Shown here: piece after piece, positions 6,621-6,624 of the stretch | How the letters are laid out: each line of letters starts with the position of its first letter | How positions within the stretch are numbered: the stretch's first letter is position 1 | NCBI GenBank assembly: GCA_025462805.1 | Contig: JAOAPJ010000045.1 | Span: forward strand, 1-6,624 | Source: Acidobacteriaceae bacterium | GTDB lineage: Bacteria; Acidobacteriota; Terriglobia; Terriglobales; Acidobacteriaceae | Reading direction: 5' to 3' | DNA length: 6,624 nucleotides | The notes under the pieces: model-generated | Database searches by the model: none | Seen by the model: the letters and a program-made list of their open reading frames with translations, nothing else | Told to the model about the DNA's origin: nothing | Translations under genes and position numbers: made by a program

Positions 6621-6624
6621 GCCT

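Noticed and set aside
1..6624. Mobile elements, CRISPR array, tRNA or rRNA, toxin-antitoxin or defence genes
   Set aside because: I saw no terminal inverted repeats, transposase motifs, spaced direct repeats, cloverleaf sequence or defence-type domains. Three conventional envelope or enzyme genes account for nearly the whole window.

Overview
The window suggests a bacterium of the Acidobacteriota, probably the class Terriglobia (Granulicella / Edaphobacter / Terriglobus type). Two hallmark gene types support this. One is a long MacB/FtsX-type permease with two permease units and no ATPase beside it, matching the 'acidobacterial duplicated orphan permease' (ADOP) pattern. The other is a very large Oar-like TonB-dependent receptor with an N-terminal carboxypeptidase-regulatory-like domain. 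Both families are highly multiplied in these genomes. The assignment rests on recognising protein families, not on a search.

Layout from left to right. (1) Positions 1-72, minus strand: the first 24 codons of a phosphoesterase of the PF04185 (phospholipase C / acid phosphatase) family, running off the left edge, with a strong Shine-Dalgarno site. (2) Positions 73-326: a divergent intergenic region with weak promoter candidates on both strands and a small perfect hairpin close to the phosphoesterase start. (3) Positions 327-2891, plus strand: the complete 854-residue ADOP-type permease, followed 3 nt after the stop by a terminator-like hairpin. (4) Positions 2892-3096: a convergent intergenic gap with no gene. 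(5) Positions 3097-6468, minus strand: a complete 1123-residue outer-membrane TonB-dependent receptor. (6) Positions 6469-6624: the receptor's leader and promoter, with a consensus TTGACA -35 box, a weak -10 box 17 nt away, a short dyad over the -35, and a potential hairpin at the predicted 5' end of the mRNA.

The three genes do not form an operon: the first two are divergent and the last two convergent, so each probably has its own promoter. All three fit an envelope or nutrient-acquisition role: phosphate-ester hydrolysis, inner-membrane export or mechanotransmission, and outer-membrane uptake of a large substrate. Nothing in the sequence shows that they work together.

I found no mobile element, tRNA, rRNA, CRISPR array, toxin-antitoxin pair or defence system, and no convincing new system. 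The items most worth checking are the three close cysteine pairs in the receptor, the receptor promoter and leader, the vicinal cysteine pair in the permease, and the apparently leaderless phosphoesterase start.
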